The position numbers and the translations under genes are program-made. This document shows, in pieces, positions 8,338-17,273 of a stretch of DNA of 64,000 bases (within the stretch, counting starts at the first letter, position 1; each line of letters opens with the position of its first letter). Below the pieces are notes generated by a model. The model had not been told where the DNA came from and ran no database searches. It worked only from the letters and a program-made list of their open reading frames with translations. The stretch is from HyVt-105 sp049975425 (GTDB lineage: Bacteria; Bacteroidota; Bacteroidia; Bacteroidales; VadinHA17), in the NCBI GenBank assembly GCA_049975425.1, contig JBNGDI010000013.1:1-64000 (forward strand), in the 5' to 3' direction.

Positions 8338-8733
8338 CCGCAAACCGAAAACCCTCCATTTTTCAGCACAACCGTTAAATTTCCCGGGTCATCCGGCATT
8401 GCACTGATAATGGCATTATAAAAAATCAGGCCCTGCTTGCCGCAGGGCCTAACCCTAAACCTAACCTAACCTTAACCTATGAAACTTCCCGAAAGGGAAC
8501 GATTATTTTCTACAATATATACGTGTAATTATTCAAAAAGTTATAAAAATTCTTTTTTTTATATTTTTTTAACAATTTAAAACAGAAAGCAGTACAAAAA
8601 ACAACCTCTTTAATCAATGCAATTATCATGCCAGTCATGTTTTTACATTCCTTTTTGATTCATTTATTTTTTACTGCAAAAGTTTTACTACTTTTATGCA
8701 TCATTAGATGAATTATTCATTAAACCGATTATT
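8338..8733. other. Intergenic region with hairpin and CCTAA-type repeats
   Basis: There are 396 bases between the response regulator and the bTHX gene. They contain a 9-base-pair hairpin, a run of CCTAA-like units and a short open frame at 8479-8580 (listed or rejected separately). From 8510 on the sequence is very AT-rich, as expected for the bTHX promoter region. I cannot fix a promoter exactly; TACTTTTA at 8689-8696 is a possible -7 element. Confidence 0.5.
8428..8480. repeat. Perfect hairpin followed by CCTAA-like tandem units before an ATG
   Basis: AGGCCCTGC at 8428-8436 and GCAGGGCCT at 8442-8450 form a perfect 9-base-pair stem with a TTGCC loop. A run of A bases precedes the stem, so read on the - strand it resembles a terminator with a U tract. 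Directly after it (8449-8478) come irregular CCTAA/CCTTAA units that stop at an ATG (8479). The arrangement is clearly not random, but no long gene follows. Confidence 0.55.
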
Positions 8734-9216
8734 ATGGGAAAAGGAGACATAAAAACAAGAAGAGGGAAACTATTCAGGGGAACATACGGAAAAACACGCA
8801 GAAGAAAAAAGCGCACACATGTCATCCCTGCCCCCCTTACGAAAAAAATCGGAAATAAGGGAGATTCGCCTGCGCCTGATACCGGAAAACCCGAAAAAGA
8901 AAAAAAAGAGGCTGCCCGGGATATTACAGAAGCAACGGAAAATAAGGTAAAAGAAGAAAAAACACCTGCTGCAAAGGCAAAAAAAGAAGCCCCTAAAACC
9001 AAGAAAAAAGTAACCAGAAAGTCAACCACTGCGGCAAAAGAGAAAACCACGGCAGCAAAGGAAATCAAGGAAGATAAAACAAAGGCCGACCGCGAGGCAA
9101 AAGCTTCAGAGAAAAAAGCCGCTGAGGAGCCGGAAAAAAAGAAAAGAAGCACCGCAAAGCCGGCAGCCAGAAAAACCACTGCAAAAGCTGGTTCAAAGAA
9201 AGAGAAGGCAGAATAA
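8734..9216 (+). CDS. Ribosomal protein bTHX with long Lys/Ala-rich C-terminal extension
   Basis: Residues 1-26 (starting M-G-K-G-D-I-K-T-R-R-G-K and ending in a basic R-R-R-K stretch) match the small 30S protein bTHX (Thx/S31), which sits in the head of the small subunit. Known bTHX proteins are only a few dozen residues long. Here about 130 residues follow that are built almost only of Lys, Ala, Glu, Thr and Pro, with A-A-K-E-K-T-T-like units similar to bacterial histone-H1-like tails. The base composition of this tail (AAA/GCA/GAA) produces a long, false open frame on the other strand. The tail should be disordered and nucleic-acid-binding; that is inference. Confidence 0.8.
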   Translation: MGKGDIKTRRGKLFRGTYGKTRRRKKRTHVIPAPLTKKIGNKGDSPAPDTGKPEKEKKEAARDITEATENKVKEEKTPAAKAKKEAPKTKKKVTRKSTTAAKEKTTAAKEIKEDKTKADREAKASEKKAAEEPEKKKRSTAKPAARKTTAKAGSKKEKAE

Positions 9217-9254
9217 CCACCGGAACCTAGGTGTCCGGGCGGTAAATTTACACG

Positions 9255-10379
9255 ATGAAAATTCTGATTTCTCCCGCTCCATTTAAGGACAGTCTTTCCG
9301 CCCGGGAAGCTGCCGAAGCCCTGGCAAGGGGGTTCCGTCAATCCCTGCCCCGGGCAGAACTCATCGTGCTCCCTGTGGCCGATGGAGGCGAAGGAACGGT
9401 AGAGGCCCTGGTAAATGCCGGGCAGGGAAAAATCATGAGCAGCAGAGTAAGTGACCCCCTTGGTCGTCCGGTCATGGCCCGCTGGGGATTGATTGAAGGC
9501 GGAGCAACGGCCGTGGTGGAAATGTCGGCCGCTTCCGGTTTGGAACTCCTGGAACCGGAAGAAAGAAATCCGTGGCACACCTCCACTTACGGAACCGGAG
9601 AGCTGATCAGGGAGGCGCTGGACCTTAGCTGCCGGAAGATCATTGTAGGAATGGGCGGAAGCGCTACGGTGGATGGGGGAACCGGAATGGCCATGGCACT
9701 GGGAATACAGTTTCTTGACGAGAACGGCATGCCTGTTCCCCGGGGAGGACAGGCTCTTTCCCTGATCAAAACCATCGATACCACCCGCCTCGATCCCCGG
9801 ATCAAGGATGTCCGCATCCGCGTGGCCTGTGATGTACAGAATCCACTAACCGGAGAAAACGGTGCTGCCCATGTGTATGGCCCCCAGAAAGGTGCAGATG
9901 AAGCGATGGTGGAAAGACTGGAAGAAGGGATGATCCGATATGCTGCATTATTAAAGGAAGCATCAGGAAAAGATATTTCTGCTATCCCCGGAACCGGTGC
10001 GGCAGGGGGCCTGGCAGCAGGACTGGCTGTTTTTCTTGGAGCCACATTGGAAAAAGGATTTGATTTGATCGGCAACTATCTGAATCTGGAAGAAAAGATC
10101 AAAGAGTGTGATCTGGTTGCTACCGGGGAGGGACGAGTGGATGCCTCCTCCCTTCACGGGAAAGCACCGGCGGGCATTGCCGGTATGGCACGGAAATTCA
10201 ATAAACCGGTTCTTGTTTTTGCCGGTTCCCTGGGTGAGGGTTCCGAACATTTTTATGAAATAGGGGTCAAATCCCTGATCCAGGTTACCCCCCCCTCCTT
10301 CGCTCCGGAAAAAGCCCTGGCAGAAGCGGCAGGCTTTCTGGAGAAAGCAGCAAAAGAAATAGCAACCGAAATATCCTGA
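9255..10379 (+). CDS. Glycerate kinase (GarK/GlxK family)
   Basis: This 374-residue protein is of the glycerate kinase type 1 family, which phosphorylates D-glycerate with ATP. It shows the family opening I-S-P-A-P-F-K-D-S-L-S-A-R-E-A-A, the P-V-A-D-G-G-E-G-T-V-E-A-L block, G-M-G-G-S-A-T-V-D-G-G-T-G and G-T-G-A-A-G-G-L-A-A-G. It ends with D-L-V-A-T-G-E-G-R-V-D. The length is typical. It is convergent with the following gene and 38 bases downstream of bTHX. There is no glyoxylate pathway neighbour, so a housekeeping or salvage role is likely. Confidence 0.92.
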   Translation: MKILISPAPFKDSLSAREAAEALARGFRQSLPRAELIVLPVADGGEGTVEALVNAGQGKIMSSRVSDPLGRPVMARWGLIEGGATAVVEMSAASGLELLEPEERNPWHTSTYGTGELIREALDLSCRKIIVGMGGSATVDGGTGMAMALGIQFLDENGMPVPRGGQALSLIKTIDTTRLDPRIKDVRIRVACDVQNPLTGENGAAHVYGPQKGADEAMVERLEEGMIRYAALLKEASGKDISAIPGTGAAGGLAAGLAVFLGATLEKGFDLIGNYLNLEEKIKECDLVATGEGRVDASSLHGKAPAGIAGMARKFNKPVLVFAGSLGEGSEHFYEIGVKSLIQVTPPSFAPEKALAEAAGFLEKAAKEIATEIS

Positions 10380-10414
10380 TCTCCTCTATCCGGCAAGAAA
10401 TATTTTACCGTGGT

Positions 10415-11698
10415 TTAATCGGCCCTTCTTCTAAGTATCCTTCCGAGTTTTTCTATGGCCTCCTCGATCGACTCGTCGGGTTTGATCACATTGTACTCAC
10501 CCCAGAAATCGGGATCCTCAAAATCAGCCACCTGGTCTTCCAGCACGTCGTTTAGCCGGGTGGTCTCGCGCATTCTGAAACGCACCACATTTTCCGGATC
10601 GATATCTGTCACGGCCATTTCGGACACAATGGTATATCGTGAACTGAATAATTTTTTCCTCCACCTGCTCCTGATACGGAGTTCGGCCCGTACATAACTG
10701 AAATACCATGTATTGTCGATCAAACGGTAACGCATCAGATAATTGGCATCCTGCACCTCAATTTTCATACCTGCCGGTTTACGTACAATAAAATAAGGTG
10801 TAGCATGTTCAATCATTTTGGGGCTGACAGAAAATTCCATCCCAACAAAGGCATGGGTATCCATATCAATGAACATTTTCCCCTTGTAAAGGGGAAAATT
10901 GACCCCGTCTTTCTGGTCAAATTCAATCACATACGCCGGACGATCATCTACCTCAATATTTCCTGCCAGACTGTAGTTGTAAAAATCCTCGAAATCGGGC
11001 ATCAGCAGATTCCCGTTATTTTTCACAACATCGAGCAGGAAAGCAGTATAGGGTCCTCCCTGGAATTTCAGCAAAACGGTATCCAGCCTCCGGAGATCTT
11101 CACTTTTTCTGCCCTTGTAAATTCTTACCCTGTCACCTTCTGCAAGACGTTTGTAACTGGCTTTGTATGTTTCCAGCACAGCTTCAGCCACCGCAACATA
11201 CGTGCGGTTTTTCATGATCGTTTCCCGGTAGAATGAGGTCATCATCACCGGTTCCGTAGAATAGTTCTCCGGAATTTTGTCAATGGCTTCCCGGATCAGT
11301 TTGACAGGATCGCTCTGCACGATCATCACTTCACGAATTGGAATGGGGGCAGGTTCCATCTCAAACCGGTTTCCCACGGGATTGAGGCTGTGGATGGGAA
11401 ATTCCATGTTTTTATATCCGAGACAGGTAATGCCCAGCTTCCGGTTAAGATACCTCCTGGGGACCTTGATCATAAATCCACCGTCGGCATTGGTAACTGT
11501 TCCGATATTGGTACCTACGATATATACATTCGCAAAAACCACCGGCTCACGGGTCCACTTATCGAGCACCGTACCCTGAAAAGACATAGTGCGCAGGGTA
11601 TCCTGCGGCGCCAGCTGGCCGGCAGACCATAGCGGATGCATAATAAACAGGAGCAGGATCATTACCCGAAAATATTCTCTTTCAGGGATCGTTTTCAT
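10415..11698 (-). CDS. Secreted or envelope protein with carboxypeptidase-like regulatory domain
   Basis: I choose ATG 11698 (M-K-T-I-P-E-R-E-Y), since a hydrophobic signal segment ending L-W-S-A-G-Q follows within 30 residues; the frame is open up to 11794 but that leader has no signal character. After the signal lies a carboxypeptidase D regulatory-like beta-sandwich (F-Q-G-T-V-L-D-K-W-T-R-E-P-V-V-F-A-N-V-Y-I), common at the N-terminus of Bacteroidota outer-membrane proteins. It is followed by about 300 residues resembling DUF5686-like envelope proteins without a clear catalytic motif. The GH127 gene lies directly upstream on the same strand (an open-frame overlap of 4 bases if the longer start were used). 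Confidence 0.75.
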   Translation of the reverse strand: MKTIPEREYFRVMILLLFIMHPLWSAGQLAPQDTLRTMSFQGTVLDKWTREPVVFANVYIVGTNIGTVTNADGGFMIKVPRRYLNRKLGITCLGYKNMEFPIHSLNPVGNRFEMEPAPIPIREVMIVQSDPVKLIREAIDKIPENYSTEPVMMTSFYRETIMKNRTYVAVAEAVLETYKASYKRLAEGDRVRIYKGRKSEDLRRLDTVLLKFQGGPYTAFLLDVVKNNGNLLMPDFEDFYNYSLAGNIEVDDRPAYVIEFDQKDGVNFPLYKGKMFIDMDTHAFVGMEFSVSPKMIEHATPYFIVRKPAGMKIEVQDANYLMRYRLIDNTWYFSYVRAELRIRSRWRKKLFSSRYTIVSEMAVTDIDPENVVRFRMRETTRLNDVLEDQVADFEDPDFWGEYNVIKPDESIEEAIEKLGRILRRRAD

Positions 11699-11790
11699 TG
11701 ACTCACATTTTAACCTCTTATAAGATTCATAGCAAAAATACAATAGATTTGTTTCATCTCCATCTATAAAAAGAACGGAGATGCGAATTT

Positions 11791-13761
11791 TCACTTCTCT
11801 TCAGCAACAGGGAACCACACACGCATTTCACCCGGTCCGCGATTGTTCCACAGATGATATGGAATGAGGGTTACCTTTTGAATATTTTTCTTGCCTTTGC
11901 CAGTTTCTTTGGCATTTTCAAGGGAAACAGCCTGTCCTTCAACGATCCTGATTCCCCCCAGCAGATCCGGCTCACGAAATACCCTAAATTCCGATCCGGG
12001 AAGAAACATCAGATCCAGCACTTTTCCATCGGGCTGGTCAGGCCATTCGGCGCAGTAAACCAACGGTCCACGCTGAATCGCTATCCGGTTCCTGTCAGCC
12101 TCCACTCTTTCATCTGCCCTGATAATTCTGACCTCCATTGGCAGGCTGAGTTCCAGGCGATCCCCGCTTTTCCATTCCTTTTCCAGTGCAAGGTATCCGT
12201 TTTGAATATCAACAGGTATTTCTTCCCCGTTCAGTGTCAGTTGGATATTTTCCTTCAGGGGATTGGTAAACCGGTACAGGTCACCCGGAATAGCTTCTTC
12301 CCGGGCCCAGCCGGGAATACGCAATCTGAGGGTAAACCGTTGCATTGTTTCCGGTTCCAGAATCAGAACCACTTTCCCTTCCCATGGGAAACCGGTTTCC
12401 TGAACCACTTTTATTTCTTTGCCGTCCACATCCACAGTAGCCGTACTGGAAGCATAAAGATTCACGTACAGCGACCCCGGGGCAGTAGCATACAGATATC
12501 CGGGAAGGGAGGGAATGAACCTGCTGATATTGGACGGGCAGCAGGCACATCCAAACCAGGGGCTTCGCTTATGCTGTCCCTCTGATTCCAGGGGATTTGG
12601 ATAGAAAAACAGGTCGCCGCTCAGGGATACCCCCGAAAGAAGGGCATTGTACAGGGTACGTTCCAGCACATCCAGGTATTTTGCCTCACCATGATGCAGA
12701 AACATTCTGTAATTCCAGAAAACATTGGCAATGGAGGCACAGGTTTCACAGTAGGCAGTCATATTGGGCAAATCATAGGGCGACCCGAACCCTTCATTGC
12801 CCCCGGTGGCACCGATCCCACCGGTTACGTATATTTTTCTGTGCACCACATCTTCCCATATCCGGTCAAGAGCAGCCATGTACGATGTATCGTTATACAG
12901 GGCAGCGATATCTGCCATCCCGGAATACATATAGCAGGCCCTGACAGCATGCCCCACCGCCTCACTCTGGTCGGTCACTTTGCGATGTGCCTGGTTATAC
13001 TCTTCCCCTCCGGGACCTCTGACATCAAGAAAGAATTTTGCCAGATCGAGATACCTTTTTTCGCCGGTAACCCTGTAAAGCTTAACCAGTCCCATTTCAA
13101 TTTCCTGGTGGCCGGGGTAATTTTCTATCTTTCCCCACCCAAAATCATTGACTACCAGGTTGGCGGCCCTGACAGCCACATCAAGGAAGGCTTTTTTGCC
13201 GGTAGCCTGATAATGGGCCACTGCAGCTTCCATCATGTGCCCCAGGTTATACAGCTCGTGACTCAGGATATGGGTCTTCTCCCACCGGCTATCGCCAATC
13301 CACTCATGACTGCCGTCTCCCTTAATGGTGCGGTAGGTATACAGGTATCCGTCTTCTTCCTGAGCCCGGGCTATCTTATATATAAGTGAATCCAGGTATT
13401 CTTCCAGGTGCCTGTCGGGAATGGTTTGCAGGGAATAACTGGCTCCTTCAATGATCTTGAAAACATCGGAATCATCGAAAGGATATTCCGAAGCGAAATC
13501 CCCTTCTGCCAATCCCCCGGCAATCTCAAAATTCCTGATCCTGCCGGTCCGCTCAGACTGGTCAATGGCAATGGGAATGGTCACCTCATGGTTTTTCCTG
13601 ATACGTGGCGCCCAGAATGAATCGTTCATGGTTACTGAAGTAAAAGGCACCGGCCGGATGGGATAATCCCCAACATCCCGGGAATCATCCTTGCAACCCG
13701 ATATAATCAATAAAAAACCAGACACAACAATAAGAAAAATTTTCATGCTCTTCTGTTTCAT
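11791..13761 (-). CDS. Beta-L-arabinofuranosidase, GH127 lipoprotein
   Basis: This 656-residue GH127 (DUF1680) enzyme removes terminal beta-L-arabinofuranose from plant or glycoprotein glycans. The signal peptide ends in the lipobox I-I-S-G-C with lipidated Cys23, so it should sit on the cell envelope. The active-site residues known from HypBA1 are all present: acid/base Glu323 (G-N-E-G-F-G), zinc ligands Glu339 and Cys341 (C-E-T-C), and Cys407/Cys408 in C-A-C-C-P-S, of which Cys407 is the nucleophile. The xylulokinase gene lies upstream on the same strand. This makes an L-arabinose salvage role likely. Confidence 0.92.
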   Translation of the reverse strand: MKQKSMKIFLIVVSGFLLIISGCKDDSRDVGDYPIRPVPFTSVTMNDSFWAPRIRKNHEVTIPIAIDQSERTGRIRNFEIAGGLAEGDFASEYPFDDSDVFKIIEGASYSLQTIPDRHLEEYLDSLIYKIARAQEEDGYLYTYRTIKGDGSHEWIGDSRWEKTHILSHELYNLGHMMEAAVAHYQATGKKAFLDVAVRAANLVVNDFGWGKIENYPGHQEIEMGLVKLYRVTGEKRYLDLAKFFLDVRGPGGEEYNQAHRKVTDQSEAVGHAVRACYMYSGMADIAALYNDTSYMAALDRIWEDVVHRKIYVTGGIGATGGNEGFGSPYDLPNMTAYCETCASIANVFWNYRMFLHHGEAKYLDVLERTLYNALLSGVSLSGDLFFYPNPLESEGQHKRSPWFGCACCPSNISRFIPSLPGYLYATAPGSLYVNLYASSTATVDVDGKEIKVVQETGFPWEGKVVLILEPETMQRFTLRLRIPGWAREEAIPGDLYRFTNPLKENIQLTLNGEEIPVDIQNGYLALEKEWKSGDRLELSLPMEVRIIRADERVEADRNRIAIQRGPLVYCAEWPDQPDGKVLDLMFLPGSEFRVFREPDLLGGIRIVEGQAVSLENAKETGKGKKNIQKVTLIPYHLWNNRGPGEMRVWFPVAEEK

Positions 13762-13818
13762 AACTTCACAGTTTGAATTCTGTTTTTTTTTCCAGTAAGC
13801 TCTTCCTGTTTGTATTAA

Positions 13819-15327
13819 TTATTCCTCATCATGCTGTTCATGATGATAAAACTGATGCAGATAATGAAGCCAGCGGCCATAGTAATCCTGTAAAGCAGAC
13901 TGTATGGAAGGTTCGGGTTCAATTACATCCGTAATTTTCAGGTTGGCAAAAGCTTCTTCAGGTCCGGCATAAATTCCTGCTCCTATTCCCGCAGCCCTGG
14001 CAGCACCCTGTGACCCATCGGTATTGTACAATTCGATGGTTGCGCCAGACAGGGTGGCTAGTGTTTGTGTAAAAATCCCACTCAGGAACATATTTGATTT
14101 TCCTGCCCTGATAACCTTCGGTGTAATTCCCATTTCCTTCATGATATCCATCCCGTAAACAAAGGAAAATACAATGCCTTCCTGAGCTGCCCGAAGCAGG
14201 TGAGCATGCCGGTGAATATTGAAATCAAGGCCAAGGATATGAGAATGGATATTCCGGTTTTCAAAGATCCTTTCCGCTCCGTTTCCGAAAGGCAGTACCG
14301 TCAGCCCTTCCGAACCGATTGGAACCGATTGTGCCATTTCGTTCATCTGGGCATACGACAGGGCTTCCGGCGTGGCGTTGTTTTTAATCCAGGCATTCAG
14401 GATTCCCGTTCCGTTGATACAAAGCAATACTCCCAGCCTGGGCTTGTCAGGATCATGATTCACATGGGCAAAGGTATTGACTCTGGAAAGGGGATCATAT
14501 TTTACCTCATTGCTGATACCGTACACCACCCCGGATGTGCCTGCCGTGGCAGCTATTTCTCCCGGATTCAGCACCTTCAGGGAAAAAGCATTGTTTGGCT
14601 GATCGCCTGCCCGGTAAGATACCGGTGTACCGACCTCGAGCCCCAGTTCTTCAGCAGCCTGGGGGGTTAATTTACCCTGAACCGAAAAAGCAGGAACGAT
14701 TTCCGGTATATGTTCCGGATTCAGACCATAATAATCCATTAGGAATCCTGCCAGTTCATTCTTCGTGAAATCCCAGAATATCCCTTCTGAAAGCCCGGAA
14801 ATGGTGGTTTTTACCTCACCGGTGAGTTTCATGGCAATATAATCACCGGGAAGCATGATCTTATAGATCTTTTCATACTGTGCGGGCTCATGATCTTTGA
14901 CCCACTTCAGTTTTGAAGCCGTAAAGTTACCGGGTGAATTCAGGAGGCTTTTCAGGCAACGGTCATGGCCCAATTCCTGAAATGCCTGACGGCCGATATC
15001 CACCGCCCGGCTGTCACACCAGATAATAGAAGGCCTGATGACATTCCGTTCCCGGTCGACCATCACCAGGCCGTGCATCTGATATGAAATGCCAATGGCA
15101 GAAATCTCATCAGGTTCCACTGAAGACAGGCTGATAATTTCCCATACGGCTTTCCTTACGTGCTTATACCACACTTCAGGATCCTGTTCGGCCCATCCGG
15201 TTTGCCCGGCCATGATTTCCATTTCTTTTTTGGGGTGCATGGCGGAAACCAGACATTTTCCTGTTTCCGCATCCACCACAGATGCCTTAACCGATGAGCT
15301 TCCCAGATCAATTCCTAATAAATACAT
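13819..15327 (-). CDS. xylB: Xylulokinase (FGGY family)
   Basis: This 502-residue FGGY carbohydrate kinase shows the N-terminal phosphate-binding segment G-I-D-L-G-S-S-S-V-K, the xylulokinase-type Y-Q-M-H-G motif, I-I-W-C-D-S-R-A, and the second lobe A-G-D-Q-P-N-N-A-F and A-T-A-G-T-S-G-V. Xylulokinase makes D-xylulose 5-phosphate for the pentose phosphate pathway. It is the first gene of a - strand set with the GH127 enzyme, which fits use of released pentose. No isomerase gene is in the window, and ribulokinase activity cannot be excluded from sequence alone. Confidence 0.88.
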   Translation of the reverse strand: MYLLGIDLGSSSVKASVVDAETGKCLVSAMHPKKEMEIMAGQTGWAEQDPEVWYKHVRKAVWEIISLSSVEPDEISAIGISYQMHGLVMVDRERNVIRPSIIWCDSRAVDIGRQAFQELGHDRCLKSLLNSPGNFTASKLKWVKDHEPAQYEKIYKIMLPGDYIAMKLTGEVKTTISGLSEGIFWDFTKNELAGFLMDYYGLNPEHIPEIVPAFSVQGKLTPQAAEELGLEVGTPVSYRAGDQPNNAFSLKVLNPGEIAATAGTSGVVYGISNEVKYDPLSRVNTFAHVNHDPDKPRLGVLLCINGTGILNAWIKNNATPEALSYAQMNEMAQSVPIGSEGLTVLPFGNGAERIFENRNIHSHILGLDFNIHRHAHLLRAAQEGIVFSFVYGMDIMKEMGITPKVIRAGKSNMFLSGIFTQTLATLSGATIELYNTDGSQGAARAAGIGAGIYAGPEEAFANLKITDVIEPEPSIQSALQDYYGRWLHYLHQFYHHEQHDEE

Positions 15328-15496
15328 AGAATGCTGTTTAATATACCATACAATAATAACAAACCTGTGATTTTTAGGGAAGTTTCACAGGACAAATTTA
15401 CACGGATTTTTTTAACCCGCAGGTTCTCCCATTTCGGTATGAGAGAATTGACACGCAAAAAAAAATGAAGTAACTTGGTAAAAAAAACAGGGAAAC

Positions 15497-16321
15497 ATGT
15501 GGATGTCGATTCTGTTGATTTTTTTTACATCCTTTTTCTTTTCTCCGGGCTGTAACCGTTCCGGTGAGAGAAAAAAAAAGGAAACATCGGCTGTTATGAA
15601 GACGGAAGAACAGGGAAATGTACCCACCGCCGACAGTATCTGGTGGAAAAGGCCCCGCTTCAGTGAACGCAGGGAAGAAAGGGAAAAAATGGTACGCGAT
15701 GCACTGGCCAATTATCCTTATCACCGCATCCGCGACCAGAGAGTACTCGAGGCCATGCGGAATGTCCCCCGGCATAAATTTGTACCTCCGGGCCTTCAGG
15801 CGGTAGCATACCAGAACTACCCGCTTTCTATCGGATACGGCCAGACCATTTCCCAGCCGTTTATTGTGGCTCACATGACCGAACTGCTGAAAGTGGAACC
15901 GGGGGATAAAATTCTGGAAATTGGTACCGGCAGCGGCTACCAGGCGGCCGTTATGTCAGAGCTCACCCCACATGTTTACACCATCGAGATTGTAGAAGAA
16001 CTGGGAAAACAGGCTGCGCAGCTGCTGCACCGGCTGGGATACGAAACCATCCGTGTGAAAATCGGCGACGGATATGAAGGATGGCCGGAAGAAGCTCCTT
16101 ACGACGGCATCATTGTTACCTGCGCTCCTGATGATATTCCGCCACCTCTGATTGAGCAACTCAAACCAGGCGGAAGGATTGTCATCCCCCTGGGTGATCC
16201 GTGGGAAACACAGGTGCTGGTGCTTGTTGAAAAGGATAAAAAAGGAAACATTAAAAAAACCAGGCAATATGAGGTACGATTCGTCCCCATGACCGGAAAA
16301 GTACAACGGTATTTTCCATAG
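15497..16321 (+). CDS. pcm: Protein-L-isoaspartate O-methyltransferase with lipoprotein-type signal
   Basis: This 274-residue protein contains a full Pcm domain. It has N-V-P-R-H-K-F-V-P, the G-Q-T-I-S-Q-P-F-I-V-A-H-M-T-E block that binds the substrate, and the SAM motif I-L-E-I-G-T-G-S-G-Y-Q-A-A around residues 138-150. Pcm enzymes repair isoaspartyl residues in damaged proteins. Unlike the cytosolic enzyme, this one starts with a hydrophobic segment and the lipobox F-S-P-G-C (Cys19), then a linker of about 40 residues. That predicts an envelope location, where SAM is not expected. An internal ATG (M-K-T-E-E-Q-G, residue 34) would give a cytosolic form. Confidence 0.88.
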   Translation: MWMSILLIFFTSFFFSPGCNRSGERKKKETSAVMKTEEQGNVPTADSIWWKRPRFSERREEREKMVRDALANYPYHRIRDQRVLEAMRNVPRHKFVPPGLQAVAYQNYPLSIGYGQTISQPFIVAHMTELLKVEPGDKILEIGTGSGYQAAVMSELTPHVYTIEIVEELGKQAAQLLHRLGYETIRVKIGDGYEGWPEEAPYDGIIVTCAPDDIPPPLIEQLKPGGRIVIPLGDPWETQVLVLVEKDKKGNIKKTRQYEVRFVPMTGKVQRYFP

Positions 16322-16374
16322 AATCATACCTTGATAATACAAAGCCCAAACACATCGGGAAAAGGGAAGCAACT

Positions 16375-17103
16375 ATGGAAAAGGAAGATTTGAAGAAGCT
16401 TTTAATCGTTACCTTGTTTGCCACCGCTATGGGATTTCTGGAGGCTGTTGTGGTGGTGTATCTGAGAGAACTGTATTATCCCGGTGGGTTCACCTTTCCC
16501 CTGCGGATGATGACGGAAAAGATCTATCTAACCGAGATCATCCGGGAAGCTTCCACGCTGGTCATGCTGCTTACATTTGGAATCCTTGCAGGAAAAACAG
16601 CCTGGGAACGGTTCGGATGGTTTCTGTTCTCCTTCGCCGTGTGGGACATTCTTTATTATGTGGCTTTGAAGGTATTACTGAACTGGCCGGAATCACTTCT
16701 CACCTGGGATATTTTATTTCTGATTCCGGTGGTGTGGGTGGGTCCTGTCCTGGCTCCTGTGATCAGTTCCCTGCTGATGATCTTTCTCTGCCTGCTGATC
16801 CTGCATCTGAAAAAGAAGGGATTCCGGCACGGTTATAATCTGAAGGCATGGGCAGTGCTGGGAACGGGGGCCCTGCTTACCTTTATCAGCTATGTTCTCG
16901 ATTATACCAGGATCCTGCTTCAAACTCCCCTGCACGAAGATTCCGGTTCAATTCTGAACGATCAGGCTCTGAAAGAAGCAGTCAGCCGTTATGTACCCGA
17001 ACGGTTTGCCTGGGAATGGCACATTGCGGGAAGTATCCTGATCGTTGCCAGCATGCTGTTGCATTATTCAAGATACGCCGGGGAAAAGAAGAACGTCTCA
17101 TGA
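16375..17103 (+). CDS. Conserved polytopic membrane protein, function unknown
   Basis: This 242-residue protein has about six hydrophobic helices (roughly residues 9-28, 55-73, 80-100, 106-145, 155-175, 215-232). A conserved-looking first helix reads G-F-L-E-A-V-V-V-V-Y-L-R-E-L-Y-Y-P, and F-A-W-E-W-H-I-A-G-S is near the end. It starts 53 bases after pcm on the same strand and may share its mRNA. I do not recognise a named family and see no catalytic motif. Confidence 0.65.
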   Translation: MEKEDLKKLLIVTLFATAMGFLEAVVVVYLRELYYPGGFTFPLRMMTEKIYLTEIIREASTLVMLLTFGILAGKTAWERFGWFLFSFAVWDILYYVALKVLLNWPESLLTWDILFLIPVVWVGPVLAPVISSLLMIFLCLLILHLKKKGFRHGYNLKAWAVLGTGALLTFISYVLDYTRILLQTPLHEDSGSILNDQALKEAVSRYVPERFAWEWHIAGSILIVASMLLHYSRYAGEKKNVS

Positions 17104-17183
17104 GTTTGTCCACACCGGACTGAAACAGGAAGAATAACCAGGCGCAAAGATCGAGTGGGAAGAATCAGGTACGGTTTTTTTGT

Positions 17184-17199
17184 TGGTACGACTTTTGGC
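17184..17199 (+). promoter_or_regulatory. Sigma-54-like promoter candidate with altered -12 element
   Basis: TGGTACGACTTTTGGC has a perfect -24 half (TGGYACR) and correct 10-base spacing. The -12 element reads TTGG in place of TTGC, a change at a key base. It lies 75 bases upstream of the TPR gene. It may be weak or inactive. Confidence 0.3.
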
Positions 17200-17273
17200 A
17201 AGATTATTGACCATTACCATATTTTACATGATACTGCACTTTTGTCAGTGTTTATCAATCAGAGGAATATTGT

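Noticed and set aside
8479..8580. 33-codon frame after the CCTAA repeats as a coding gene
   Set aside because: No family features, and the second half is very AT-rich. I keep the region as a finding but do not call a gene.
8694..9578. Open frame of 294 codons on the - strand opposite bTHX and glycerate kinase
   Set aside because: It is rich in Phe, Ser, Ala and Val only because it mirrors the Lys/Ala/Glu codons of the bTHX tail. It crosses two real genes and has no family features.
10415..11794. Longer N-terminus of the envelope protein from 11794
   Set aside because: The extra 32 residues have no signal character and would displace the clear signal peptide that follows ATG 11698.
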